A stretch of DNA of 64,000 nt from Trichostrongylus colubriformis (lineage: Eukaryota > Nematoda > Chromadorea > Rhabditida > Trichostrongylidae), in contig OZ022257.1 in the NCBI GenBank assembly GCA_963978905.1, positions 55,818,873-55,882,872 of the forward strand, given 5' to 3'. Under the pieces are notes generated by a model. It ran no database searches, had not been told where the DNA came from, and saw only the letters and a list, made by a program, of their open reading frames with translations. Both the position numbers and the translations under genes were made by a program. Positions 12,001 to 23,120 of the stretch are shown here, piece by piece. Numbering within the stretch: position 1 is the stretch's first letter; every line of letters starts with the position of its first letter.

Positions 12001-15000
12001 TACCGAATTAACTCACTTGAGCGCAATTCAGTATGGTAAAGATCCATGAGAAGACCACACCACCGGTACCCTTCACGGCTATGAGAAAGCCGAAAACCCA
12101 CGTGATACCTAGCAAGCACAGTAGAGTTGCAGAGCCCTGAATAGTGTCCCATTACGGGAGTGACAAGATACCATTAATAAGCCCGTATTTCTCCTGAATG
12201 CGACATGAACTCCTCTTCTAATCACAGCAGCCGTTGAAGAAAATGAGAGCGTCTCCCCACGGATTTCTATTAAATGAGAACAAAACTGGTCCTGAGTTCG
12301 AAATAACTGCTTGTTGATTTTTTGTTTTTTTATAGCTGCTCCTTTTTCATTCAAGAAGGAGTGCGGACTCGAGCCCCGTCCGAGACCGAAGCTTTTGCCT
12401 ATACCTCAGCACTTGTTTATTTATCACTTTTTGGAGGCAGGGATCTGTTTGCATAGCTTGAAATCATACCTTAAGCCATCCCAAAATTCTATCTCGATCG
12501 CTGCGGTCTCGGCTTCTCACAGACAACACTACCTTCAGTGCAATGCCAAGAAAAACCACATTCGCCTGGAATGTTTCACCATTTCAAAATCAATACATCA
12601 CAGATCAATCGGTAAGAAAGGTGGTACAAGGGAGCCACTCACCAAAATAACGCCGATGATTGGTCCTATGAACGCCCATAGTGTAGAAGAAGAGGTGTCT
12701 ATCCAGCAACTAAAATGGAAGGGATAAAAGAAACTTCCGAGACACAGGGAGCCGCTATAACGCTGGTTTTTGAGCTGCTATATTAAATTTTTCAGTGATC
12801 AACGGTAATTTCGGGCTAAACTGCAGAAGCGAACGAAAAAAGGTGTGCCACAGGACACTCGAACTGGATCACGCGTGACGCGATTCGCGTCACCGCGCGC
12901 GGTAGCGGACGCAGCTGAATCTTTTCGAGTGACCACTCTCGGTGAGAGCGTCCTACCATACACCAAAAAAATGAACTCACTATTCATCTGTGCCATAGTT
13001 ATGCCAAGTAACACCAGCTGATACTGCCACAATCGCAGCTGGGAATCCATAAGAAAACTTGTAGTACAGGAACAGTCTTGTCTTGTCTGATTCAAACACC
13101 TGAATAGGGACGATTTTCTGAAGGTACCCAAAGTAGGTATTTTCGTCTCAAATAGGAACCTTAAGTTGATAGGGAAATTACAACTTAGAGCAAATTGTAG
13201 GATGTCCGTCAGTGCACTCAAATTGAGTCATCGCCCTATGCCTACCGAACTGTCTCGTGCGGCAAGTGCCTTGGTGGCCACATTGTAAACTGGCGATGCG
13301 CTAAAGTGTCTTCGTGTGACTCAGCCGGGTGTGTAGCCTTATATCGAAACATCACTTCGCGACGTCGCACCCGCGGCACTATCAGCACGGTTCGACGCTC
13401 CAGCTGGGATTTTTTTTTTCAGGACCCAATATTGTGCCACCGTGGGAGCCCTGAAGAAAAGCTGCATTTGTTTTGTTTTTTTTTCTGACGGCTGAGAAGC
13501 ATGATGCAGTGATGGTGGCTGTATAATTGCAGGGTGCTATAGCAATGAGGGGGCATCTAACAAAAAGCTGCCAACCTGAGCGTCTTAAGTGGATCCTCGA
13601 GGGGGGGGGGGAGGTCAATCTGCACTTTTAGGTAAATATTTCCGTTTTTTTTATTATAGCGTGGGCCTCAGTGTAGAAAAATGATTCCTGCGATCGCAAT
13701 CGCACGCGAAAAACCAGCCGCGGGCTGCCGCAATTTCTCGACACAAGGCTGCACACCCGACTCAACCCAGTCCGAGTGTCATGACGTACACCAGAAATCG
13801 AAGTAGGGTGGGAGAAAGGAGCATTGATAACGAGTAGAAAGAATGTCACACACTGTTATCCCCACATCATCCATAACTTTAACAGTTTGGCCTCGGCTTT
13901 CAAGCGTATATAATTGGGATATGGGTATAGAGCCGTCCGATGCTTACCCCGCTAGCTGGCAAATCAAAGCCGTCTGCTTATTCCAGGATACCCTTATTAT
14001 CAACCGTCCAATTCAGCACCTCAAGACACACCCATATTTCCAAGTCCGATATGCTTTTAAAAAATTCAAACGAAGCTTTATCACCTGAATAAGCATGAGG
14101 TATAGCTGATATCCTTCGAGAAGCATCCAACAAAATGAGACCAAAAAGAAATAATGCAACAAGACAGCCACTATTGCACAGCCAACACGATTTCCAGTGC
14201 GATCGATTCCTAGAAAAAGAAATTTATCATTTTTGTTTAAGTTTGCAGATGATATGGGTAACATTGAGGAGTGGCAAGAATTCCTGCTCTCATAACCGAT
14301 GGACCACGACGTTGACTGAATCATGCCCAAATCGGGGAACCTTCAAATCCAAGAATTGCTGCATGTGCTGGCACCGTGATGAGATGGGCATGGACAATGG
14401 TCCCAAACAAGGCACTATCACCCCATACATGGTCATTAGGGTGTATATCGCTAGGACAAAACCGTCGCGTGGCCGTGTTCGGCACGCGACGTTTCTGTCC
14501 TAGCGATATACACCCATGGTCATTAAAGGCAGTGATAGGGGTGATGTGCGTATAAGAAACTCCAAATTCCGAAGGGGATGAAAAAGAGTGCCTTCGGGCT
14601 TCATAAAAGCCGTCTACTTCAACAGCTACCACCTGTTTTGTAGCAGCCCGCTCCTTTTTCAGGGCCACCCTCCTCTTTTGAGAATAAACGGCGTGAAAAG
14701 GGTATTATTTCTTGTTTGACCGTTTCATCCGGTTATCACTTCCATACTATTGAGCACCTCGACCTCCATATTTAATGACCTTCCCATATTCGGCCCGAAT
14801 CACTCCTACCACTGCCTTTGAGAGGTGTTTGAACACTCGAGTGGAAACTTGGAACAATGAATACACTTGGCGAAGCTACGTTCCTGTCCGCTAATGTGTA
14901 AGGATTTTCTCAGAAGTGGGCAAACTGGGCATGTAGGTGGACCGCACCAGTGCCATTACGAGCTCCCAGTCGGTTGCTCCTTTCGTCTCTGTCCCAGCAG

Positions 15001-18000
15001 AGAAGTGGCACGAGCATCTACTTGAATTACATCCAGATCGCTGCCACTGACATGTCGAATGGAAACATACCTATCATGAAGACCAGTTCAGCGATCAATA
15101 AGCTGAGGCAAAGATTCCGATGAATGGTGTTCCGTACGCTATATAGAGATCTGTAATATGCAAATCATATGAAATTATAGCCGAACTATAGTTGAACTGT
15201 GACGCTCAATGGTAGTGAGCACGGGAGCATGGAAAGCAGTTACTAGCCACTCATCACAGAACAACACCAATAAGAAATCCAAAGGGGTGTGCGTCAGGAC
15301 CATCCAATGAGGTCAGGTCACTTGAGAAAACGGCGGCCAGCAACATTCACAACGGAACCAGCAGGGTACTTCGCGCGTCCGGTGACGTCATTTGCTTGGC
15401 GCAATGACCCAGCTGGATGTCCTGATACCCACACACAAATTATAAATACTTACGTGAAGAATGTAAATACGAAAAGGGAAAGCGCCAGACACACAACGGA
15501 CAATGCACAGCCGATGATCGATACTACATCAAGAGCTGCGGCCATAGTGCCAGCGTACTTCGAGACTTTTCCAGAAACATCCATGAGAATCGCAAAACTG
15601 AAAATTTTTTTCTTACGTTTGCACATTTATTGATCACTCTATTAAACGGGTATAGACCCAATTCGCGGAGCACGGGTAGTCATTCGTAACTGAACAGATT
15701 TTTCTGTCTGGATTTTCAAGAACTCCCATTTTCTTCCATAAGTAACCGACCGCCCACGTGTTACATGCGCGTACGGTCGCGGCGCGGCGACTCACAAGTA
15801 GTGGCTAAGTGAACTCATAAATGGTCACATACCTTGTTAAATGATCGCATGCACACTGTGTTGCATCCTCATTCGTCGAAAGCAAACGACAACCCTCTGT
15901 ACTCCAATTCCTTAATTCTTTGGCATTTATTTATTTATTTACTTGTTGTTGACTAAACAAAACCAACTTTTCATCCATATCCCAATAAACACATCGTGGA
16001 TTGCTTACGCCATTCTTTTGTAGATGATAGAAAGTAAATGTAGCCGGTTCGTCTTGTGGAAGCCTAAAAGGAACAAGTTCGTAGGAATCCACAAACTTTA
16101 TAGGGAGGGGGGGGGCGCTTTATAGGTCCCTGTGATCCTATGAAACGACTTACTGTAAGCTTCTGGTGGCGTCATCTACAGATGCTCCGATTACATGGCT
16201 GTTCACAATGACTCCAGTACTTTCACCCAGTAGTTTACCGACGGTAGTGAAAACGTAATAGCCGAGACGCAGGCGAGAACGGTCCAACGATGGTTGCGAC
16301 GTCCTCTACAACATTAATGAAGCCCTCGTATACATACTATTTGGAAAAACAAACAATAAACATTGTAATCCTTCGTCACTCACTACGCCAGGATGGAAAA
16401 ATGCGCCTTGACTGAGAACTTGTGAAGTGGCTGGTGTGGCAGCATTTGACGATGCCTCTAGAAATTGATTGGATTTATTGAATGTTTTTTCAATTGGAGC
16501 TTTGTGCCAAGCACCTAGCTGGCCAAGAAGAATATTCGTATAAAGGTGTGACTTCCAACTTCTCTAAAAAATTCAGGGAATTTCTAAAAAACATTTCTTC
16601 AAAACTTACACGCGTTTCTATAAGTTTCTATAATATTCAGTGAAATGTTACAATGAAAAGAAATTTTCATATTTTTCAGTACTTCTACAAATCAAGGGAA
16701 AGGGAATCGTCTGAAGAAACCCGGATTTTTCTTACCCCATACTGTAGTGTTATATTAATCCACTAAGGACCACATGTAAAAATTCACATAAAAAATTCAA
16801 ATGATCCGGCGTAGATGCGCAAAGTCTCCACAGTTCCTTCCCACGAGGATATCGTGGGAGTGGCCGCGATGGCTGTGAAGCTGTGGGGTGGAGCTCCAAC
16901 ATTCATGTGATCGACGATGCGGTGTAGAAAGCAGATCAAAATATCAAAAAAGGCGTTATCTCAAAACTATGCTCCTTCCCGCTGAAAAATATTCGATTGC
17001 ATGGCGGGAGCTCAAACGGGTTGCAGTTTTCTTTACAAGTTTTCAATTTCTAAATTAAAATAAACTATTTATTTCATTCTCCTTATGTTTCTCTTGCGGT
17101 CTCTGACTGAAAGATTGTGGATCGGAAGTACAGTCCATTTCGGCACGCCTGATAGAGCGTGGCTTGGATAAGGATATATCAAACACTCTCACTCCGCCAC
17201 AAACTCTCACTCGTCACACGCTCTCACTCTCGTCACTCAGGCCACGCCCTATCTAGCGTTGTGAAATGGACTGCAGAGTCATGAAATTCTCGCGCTCTGA
17301 TTCCTTCAACTATGCGATCAGCTACATATGTATGGACATACTTAGAACATCAAGTGATGGTAGATTGATGATCGGTGATTCCCTGAATCCACTGAATTGT
17401 ACGGTAGTGGGCGGAGCAGGAGCTGAAGGTGGAGCGGCTACGGGAGGACTGAAGTGAGATGATATAAGGAAATAATTGATCGCAAAATGCGATCATAATA
17501 GTGTTCTCACAGAAACGAAATATTAAGCGGTCATTAGTCACTTTCAAAATCATCAAGCGTAGCGTTACCAGTTGGTCAGCATGCATGATAATTCGGTCAG
17601 AGTGTTGCGTGCGGTCGCGCTGCGCTGCTAAGCTCCTCCCATTGATCAGAGCTGATCGGCCTTTACAGTTAGGTCGATGCATGAAGAAACGGAAGGTTCT
17701 CCGAAATACTGTACCTTGCTGCAGGAAAGATCTGAAAGTTGTCATCCATCGAAGACCCTCCAACAGCACCATCCGCAACGTCATTTGGGACGACTGCCTC
17801 ATTCGTTCGGCCCACGTATGCTTCTGGGCGATGAACGTCGATTTTCATTGCTGAAAAGGAACCGTTGAGGCGGCGCGTAACAGCCCTGTGTATACCATTC
17901 CCTCACAGCTCATCATATCCGGACCGTTTTCTGTTCCACTCACCCCAGTTATCATACTTCAGGCTCTTATGTTGATCCACCGTATACTCGGCAAGTAGAA

Positions 18001-20248
18001 GTGCACTCTGTTCTAAAACGCCCATGAGTGTGGAGGCGTGTTCGATTCGGACTGATGAGGACAACTCATTCCATACAGACACCGCCTTCTCAGACAGAAG
18101 ATGATCACCCGACGAACCAAAAGACTGAAATATGCTGGTCAAATGCGAAAAAAACTAAAAATTTTGTTCATTTCAGGAAAACCTCGGTAAAATTCGTTGC
18201 TCTCGTTTGGCGCTCATTTCGATCGGGAAGTAGGCCGTATTGGCTCCGTGCCAACGCCAAAACATCAGTACTCAAGGAGACACTTCCAGTAATATCTCCA
18301 CCATACAACTGTCTCGAAAGAGTCGTTCTGTAAATTGGGAATGACTATGTGAGCATGAATATGTAGATAGATAATAATCGATATAAAGTGCTTCAGCTTT
18401 GATCCAGCGGGATACCAAATTCTTCGCCTAATATGTATGGGAATACATATCAAATCCATTTATATTTTGGTTAGGGTTTAGTTTTAATTAAAAAATGAAA
18501 CTTCCCAAAGTGCTTACTGAAGATCTGCAGCCATACGAGTTGATATAATTTCAGCCGGATCTCCACGTTCGATAGCAGATCGCATTTCAGCTACCCATTT
18601 ATGTGTGCAGTTTGTCGTGTTGGGTGCTTCCCACTTGACCGTTTGACAACTACAGTACCGTACAATTTCTCCTAAAAAAGCCACCATAACCCTCATCTGT
18701 TCAGAGAGATTTTCGTTTACACCGTGCATAGAAAGAAACAAGTTTGCGGTGAGAAATAGTTTATGAGAAGATCGTATTTTGCCTGATTGAGACGGAAGGG
18801 GGTGAAGGTTTTTGTATGTTGTCGTTCCAGATAGGGAACAAATATTCCGTAAACATTTTCCGATTGTTACAGAGACAAGCGAAATGACAGTCTTACATAT
18901 CCTTCTCCCTCCATCTCCCTTTCAGTACCCACTAGCTTCCAAGGCGAGATAAAAAGTGGGATATAGTACAGAAAATCCCAAGATAAGGACAGGTAAGACG
19001 AAAAATTCACCCTGATTTTCCGATTCACGCGAATGAATGCTGATCAGAAATCATTTTTAGAAAAAGCCTGTTTCCAAAAATTCCGACAGAGAAGAATCTT
19101 CTAGAACCATGGTCAAGTGTATGTTTATTGAGATGGTGTCACACTCGTCCTCCAAGCGAAAGCTCCGCCCCGCCGTCCGTCGAGGTTGGGAACAGAGAGT
19201 GGGACTGCTCACGTACCTTCCTGTTCCTACAATGCGTCTCCGACCGCGGAGGACGACGGGGTGTGACTTTGTGCAAAGACTTTGTGGAACTGTATCTTCG
19301 CCAAATTCACATTTTTTTGCTCAAAGCTTTGCATGCGACCCACATTGGGCAGATACAACATAAATATAGGGGTGACATAAAAACTCATTTTGTCTGGACG
19401 ATTCCTCTAATTATGATATAGACTCCGGTGCATGCCTGATCCCTTGACGCGGTGCGACACCGAGGTTTACGACCAAGGAGCGGGGAATAAGTTGATCCTT
19501 TTTACATACCTTGATTAACTCCTAGATTGCATTCATACTTGGCGACGCGAACGCCATTGCTATAAGGCTGGGCCCACGATCAGTATCAGAGAACATTTTG
19601 AAAGTTAACGCAAGGAAACGGCAAAGATAGTCCTGTTTTCAGGTTTCAAAACCGTGTTTTTCCCCAGCACTCCTCCTCACTCTCTAATCTGCGAAAAATT
19701 GACTAATGCAAAATTTTCAAAGACGATGGAGCATTGTGTCATGTGGAATTTCAAATCGTTTTGACCTTTTTTTACTCCTCATTCTTCGTATTTAGTGACC
19801 CTGAAATCTTTTGACGAGTGTCAGTGCAAAACAGGTTTTTAAATTGAGGATCCTTTTTTGAGGGATAGCATGACTCAACGACTACCTGTTATCGCACCTG
19901 TCGTCTTGTAATACCGGAACGGAACTCTGGTAAGAAATTGCATGTCAGTCAAGTTAATAACGAGTCACTCAACTGAGATGGGTGAAGGGTGACCGCTCCA
20001 TCAGCTGTGGGACCAGCTTGGATCCACTATTCAAATTTTTTTTCATTCTCCATAGGTACCTTTCGTCCGAAGGTTGACCCTTGTCGCATAACATCTCCTC
20101 AAAAACATTCATACCTGTAATTATGTCTGGATCAGGACACGGTACACGCGCTTCGGTGCAGGCCCTCGTTTTTGGATAATGTATTCCATTGCGTTTTTCT
20201 GCATTGCAATACTTGGCAGGTGCAAAGATCTCAGCGACTGTTGACGGG
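8920..20248 (-). CDS. Latrophilin-like adhesion GPCR (5' end not found)
   Basis: Twenty-one phase-consistent exons: 20115-20248, 18518-18671, 18183-18327, 17944-18124, 17715-17850, 17342-17448, 16384-16457, 16154-16305, 15968-16063, 15833-15910, 15454-15597, 15071-15150, 14085-14209, 12981-13099, 12643-12709, 12470-12565, 12017-12136, 11736-11854, 10114-10229, 9106-9226, 8920-9046; about 828 codons. The first two give a hormone-receptor motif ([10 protein letters not shown] ... CTHKWVAEM). Then comes a GAIN domain ([10 protein letters not shown], a proline-rich loop, [11 protein letters not shown]) ending in a GPS ([16 protein letters not shown] ... QCACDHLTS; cleavage expected between L and T). 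TM1 is in 15454-15597, TM2 in 15071-15150, TM3 in 14085-14209 ([15 protein letters not shown]), TM4 in 12981-13099, TM5 in 12643-12709, TM6 in 12017-12136 (GITWVFGFL), TM7 in 11736-11854. The tail is Ser/Arg-rich. Donor GAG|GTTTTC at 18183 is weak. The rhamnose-binding lectin domain and signal peptide of LAT-1 were not found upstream. Introns hold several MITEs. Confidence 0.93.
9437..9905. repeat. Foldback MITE family 1, copy 1 (latrophilin intron)
   Basis: A long inverted repeat with arms from GCATGCAAAGTTTCACGCG (about 9503) and CACGTGAAACTTTGCATAC (about 9767), the middle being complementary GC-rich arms. An outer GGAATCGTCCACGG-like terminus at about 9437 resembles the other copies (11282-11640, 31319-31700, 42973-43345; a degraded one at 19105-19412). 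At 9790-9887 a 49-bp block (AACATTAAGCAAAAATCACA and onward) is tandemly duplicated within the right flank. Confidence 0.75.
9790..9887 (+). repeat. Two tandem 49-bp units
   Basis: The block beginning AACATTAAGCAAAAATCACA occurs twice back to back with near identity. A diverged single copy (ACATAAATATAGGGGTGACA) flanks the family member at 19105-19412, so the unit is an internal part of MITE family 1 duplicated in this copy. Confidence 0.8.
10246..10420. repeat. MITE family 2, copy 1 (latrophilin intron)
   Basis: About 175 bp bounded by GCCGCGTTCATACTTGGCG on the left and an inverted GGTATGAACGAGGTC on the right. The GA-rich core (GTGAGACAGAGTAG, GGAGATGCAGAGACGAGCAG) matches 60405-60580. 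It sits between the TM7 exon and the first tail exon. No coding capacity. Confidence 0.65.
11282..11640. repeat. Foldback MITE family 1, copy 2 (latrophilin intron)
   Basis: The left terminus AAAGGAATCGTGCACGGAAA at about 11282 is mirrored by GTGGAACTCATTTTTCATGC near 11628-11645. The inner arm GCATGCAAAGTTTCACGCG at about 11354 pairs imperfectly with CGACTTTGCATGGGGCCC at about 11570. Same family as 9437-9905. Confidence 0.65.
12839..12962 (-). repeat. tRNA-like element, probably a SINE head
   Basis: On the minus strand it starts GGTGTATGGTAGGACGCTCT and ends CAGTTCGAGTGTCC ... GGCACACC. The ends can pair as an acceptor-like stem (GGTGT/ACACC), with an A-box-like and a B-box-like block, but about 60 bp of GC-rich sequence replaces the anticodon region. 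It is too irregular for a functional tRNA. Confidence 0.35.
13328..13758. repeat. MITE family 3, copy 1 (latrophilin intron)
   Basis: The left terminus GGGTGTGTAGCCTTATATCG is repeated inverted on the right as CGACACAAGGCTGCACACCC, giving a 430-bp element between the TM4 and TM3 exons. A closer-paired copy is at 47252-47618 (GTGTGTAGCCTTATGTCGAA / TTCGACATAAGGCTACACAC). Confidence 0.7.
14437..14515. repeat. Small hairpin element with 29-bp arms (latrophilin intron)
   Basis: GTGTATATCGCTAGGACA followed by a CGTCGCGTG block is matched exactly in reverse by CACGCGACG and TGTCCTAGCGATATACAC, with a loop of only about ten bases. It lies between the TM2 and TM3 exons. Perfect arms suggest recent insertion of a tiny MITE. 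No coding function. Confidence 0.8.
17130..17280. repeat. MITE family 4 copy (latrophilin intron)
   Basis: About 150 bp with inverted ends ACAGTCCATTTC (left) and GAAATGGACTGCAG (right) around a CTCTCACTC-rich core and a GGCCACGCCCTATCTAGCG block. Related copies are at 33341-33480 (ends in AAATGGACTGCAG) and, truncated, near 480-560. Confidence 0.65.
19105..19412. repeat. Foldback MITE family 1, degraded copy
   Basis: It keeps the right-hand portion (TTTGCATGCGACCCACATTG, then a CATAAATATAGGGGTGACATA block and a terminal GGACGATTCCTC), while the left arm is diverged. It lies in the intron between 18671 and 20115 of the latrophilin gene. Confidence 0.5.
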
Positions 20249-21120
20249 CTGAAGAAAATAACTGAAAGCACACAGAGTGGTGTTTTCGTTCTTCATTCAT
20301 ATCATATATGAAACCCGGCAAGTTCACTTGCATGTACCTCTTCACCATTATAACCATAACTCGTTGTTCTTTCGGGTTGAGATAAAATAATGCGGGGGCA
20401 CTCTGAACTGTGACATTTTTGACACGACTTTTTATTAAGTGTCATAGAATGTAAGCAGGTTTTTGGCAAGCAGCTCAGAGTGAATTAAACAGGTTTCTTC
20501 GACATATACGGCTTCTGCATCATGGAGTTTGTTTTATGACCTCGAAGCTGATTTCCTCAAAACTGGGTGATATCCCCGGATTTACCCCCCGCCCCCCCCC
20601 CCCCTGTGTTTGTGCGGAATCTTACTTGCACGCATGATTTATACAACACATTACTGAAACATCGTCCGTATTGAGGCATGCTGCTGTCCACGTTCAGCAA
20701 TCTGCCTCCCCCTCCAAACCTTCGTCTTCCACAGCATCAAATAATGTTCCATTCGCTTCACAAAGTATGGTGGTGATAAATAGTTATGGCGCTAAAGGTA
20801 AGCACCAGAGTTCGCAGCTAATTCGCCAAACCACAACGTTCGTCCTTGGTCCGCTAGTGTTCATTGTCTGCGAGAGCAGCAAAACTATTATGAGAACAAC
20901 CAGCTCGTGGAACGAACAGCAACAAAAAAAGGAAATTGTTGAATTATTTCTTCTACATTGAAAACTCTCGGGAATTACATTTCTCTCTCTTGTGCTAACA
21001 AGGTTGTTAGGTGAAGCTTTTGTTGACAGCCTGACGTTTACCACCAAATCGTTCCTCTCAAAGGCTTAAACGTGGCTCAAGATTTATGATTTGTTCTACT
21101 ACACCATCGAACGCCTCATA
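20249..21120. other. Upstream of the first recognised latrophilin exon
   Basis: No further latrophilin exon was recognised. A possible plus-strand exon at about 20698-20800 (acceptor TTCAG|CAATCTGCC, donor AAAG|GTAAGC, encoding a Ser/Pro-rich peptide ending VVINSYGAK) stands alone with no partner exons. A poly-C tract lies at 20587-20604. Confidence 0.35.
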
Positions 21121-22490
21121 TCTCTAGCGGTTTTGACGGTACATCAAGAAAACCCCCAAAGAAACCCCGTACGAGAGAAGAGAACTTACCCAGCCCAACA
21201 CCGCGAGAGCGGAACGCAGCCGCTTCGTGTCAGTTATTGCCATTGGATGAGAGATGCTATGCTCTCTTTATACATATAGTGTAACAGTGACATGCATGTG
21301 TCCGGAGTCGCAGTATGTCAAGCTAACAAGAGGGACACCACGCCATGGTTGGCTTCCCTACCTGAACACGCACGTGAAAGTGTCCGATGGCATGCTCAGT
21401 GTGAAGTGGTGCAGAAGAGCTAGCTCTCATTGTAAGGATATTTTGCGTCACGTCACATCTGCACATCCCATGGCTGTGAATCGTGTAGTTGTCAAGAACA
21501 TCTTCGAGACGGCTGCAAATGTGTGCACAGCTCCGACAGAGCGGCGAGAGTCTATCCCTTTAGCTTGTGACATAGCTGTATCAAACGGTGATGTTGTACC
21601 AGAACGTCGTGGGAGAATACGTACTGAGCGCCGTAAAATACTGCGTCTGAATGAGGTTGCCCTATGCATACCTTTCATCTCTGACAGAGTGACTGCTGCA
21701 ATTCAAAGATGCCTCGTTCGAGCATAGCTGGAAGATGATGTTGTTTCAGTGAGTGTCCCTAATGGCAACATCAACAGCCGACTCGTGCGGAACAAGCTTG
21801 ACGATAAGCGTTGCGTATCAGAGAACTGTGTCACATGCCCCTGTGGAACAACTGGGGATTGCGCCAAAATCGGTGTAATCTATCCAATTGAATGTCGACA
21901 CGTAACTTAATGCACATTAGGAATACTGGAAGGAGACTAGCGACACATCTCCAAGAACATCTTGCTGGCGAAGACTGGGTAACAAAAGTGCCCCTTTGGG
22001 AAAGCAATGACCGAGGAGCATGACGGGAGCGGCTTTAATAAGAAGTGCATAATTCTGGCATGCGAAGCTGAGATTTCTGCCACAAAATGCTTGAAGCGTT
22101 TTGAATTTCCGCCAGAAATCCAAGTATGAGCAACCAGAATGAGTGCTTATCCATTACGAATGAACTTTTGCCAGTTGCGAAGTAGCGACATAAGGGTAGA
22201 CACATGCATGTCTCTATTTTACTATATGTATAAGGAGAGCATGGCATCCCTCAGACACTGACAATAACTGACACGAAGTGGCGGCGTTCCGCTCTTCCGG
22301 TGTTGTACTGGGTGAGTTCTGTTCTCTCCTACGGGGTTTCTTCGGCGGTCTCTCTGATGTCCCTTCAGAATCGCTAGAGGGATGAGGCGTTCGGTAGTGT
22401 AGTGGACAAAATCCTAAATCCTGATCCACGTTAAGGTCTTTGAGAGAGACGATTTCGTTGAAACGTCTGGCCGTCAATAAAAGTTCCACC
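21121..22490 (+). mobile_element. Decayed Penelope-like retroelement with inverted flanking repeats
   Basis: A coding remnant at about 21290-22180 (plus) is flanked by inverted copies of one repeat: 21170-21290 (a CCGCGAGAGCGGAACGCAGC block, CTTCGTGTCAGTTATTG, then GAGAGATGCTATGCTCTC) and 22200-22370 (GAGAGCATGGCATCCCTC, CAATAACTGACACGAAG, then CGGCGTTCCGCTCTTCC). The protein remnant reads YLNTHVKVSDG, SAHPMAVNRVVVKNIF, VALCIPFISDRV, then a cysteine-rich CVSENCVTCPCG block, then a degraded GIY-YIG-type endonuclease tail (ARNPSMSNQNECLSITNELLP). Penelope-like elements encode a reverse transcriptase with a C-terminal GIY-YIG nuclease and often carry terminal repeats in inverted orientation. Only the end of the RT and the nuclease remain here. 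Confidence 0.7.
21290..22180 (+). pseudogene. RT/GIY-YIG polyprotein remnant
   Basis: One open stretch runs to a TAG at 21725-21727, just after AAIQRCLVRA. The same homology continues in that frame past the stop (DDVVSVSVPNGNINSRLVRN) and then into other frames with further stops. The GIY-YIG core itself is mutated: after the cysteine cluster the expected catalytic tyrosine/arginine region is interrupted. The reading order is RT C-terminus, linker, nuclease. Not functional. Confidence 0.7.
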
Positions 22491-22792
22491 CAGTAAAAAT
22501 CTCATTGTTATAGAAGAAAAAATTTTGCAGTTGCAAAAGGAATTTGGCAAGCTTCTTTTTTCAGTCGATTCCATCCCCTACTGCCCTCTCACTTCATCTG
22601 AAGTGGGATTCTCGAAATCATCGAATAATGCCTGGGCCTGGACGAGGACAATGACATACACGAACCACCAATCAATCTCATTGTTCCCACAGGAGATGAA
22701 AACCGTTACTCAAAGGCATCGGTCGAGGTGAGGGAAAATTGAGAACTGTGTATACATGTTATCTGAGAAACCTTTCATTTCAGAGAGGTGAT

Positions 22793-23120
22793 CCGTGGCG
22801 AAACTCGCATTGAAAAAGCGCGGCTTGGGGTCTCATCAGGACCCAGCGACACAGTGTGTCGTTCTGCAGTGTTGTAGCCGGGCCAGTTCCCGGCGAAGAC
22901 GGGAAAATTAGCGACCGACTGATCTAGCTCCTCCCGTCTGCATTCTACCAGGCTAGAGACACAAGGGAACGCGAGAAGAAAGGGGTTTTTCGGGTTTTCT
23001 ACTTCTCGTTTTTCGCCGCTTTGCCTCGTCCTTATTCCACTGTTACACTGCTGAGCACCCCAACCTCCACACTTCCCAGTCTACCAGATTCACCCCTCCC
23101 AGTGTCTCTAAAATTGGCTT
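22793..23120 (+). repeat. Dispersed repeat, copy 2 (see 3560-3925)
   Basis: It shares with 3560-3925 the blocks GGCTTGGGGTCTCATCAGG, GTGTGTCGTTCTGCAG and a run to TGTTACACTGCTGAGCACCCC, in the same orientation. The pair is strongly diverged, implying an old family. No gene. Confidence 0.55.

Noticed and set aside
12799..13221. 140-codon minus-strand frame around the TM4 exon
   Set aside because: Only 12981-13099 is coding, and in a different frame; the rest runs through a tRNA-like repeat.
14321..14668. 115-codon minus-strand frame in the latrophilin gene
   Set aside because: It runs through a hairpin MITE and has no similarity to a receptor segment; the TM2 and TM3 exons on either side already join in phase.
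17350..17802. 150-codon continuous minus-strand frame
   Set aside because: It lies across two latrophilin exons and their intron in the wrong frame; the phase-consistent exons 17715-17850 and 17342-17448 explain the region.
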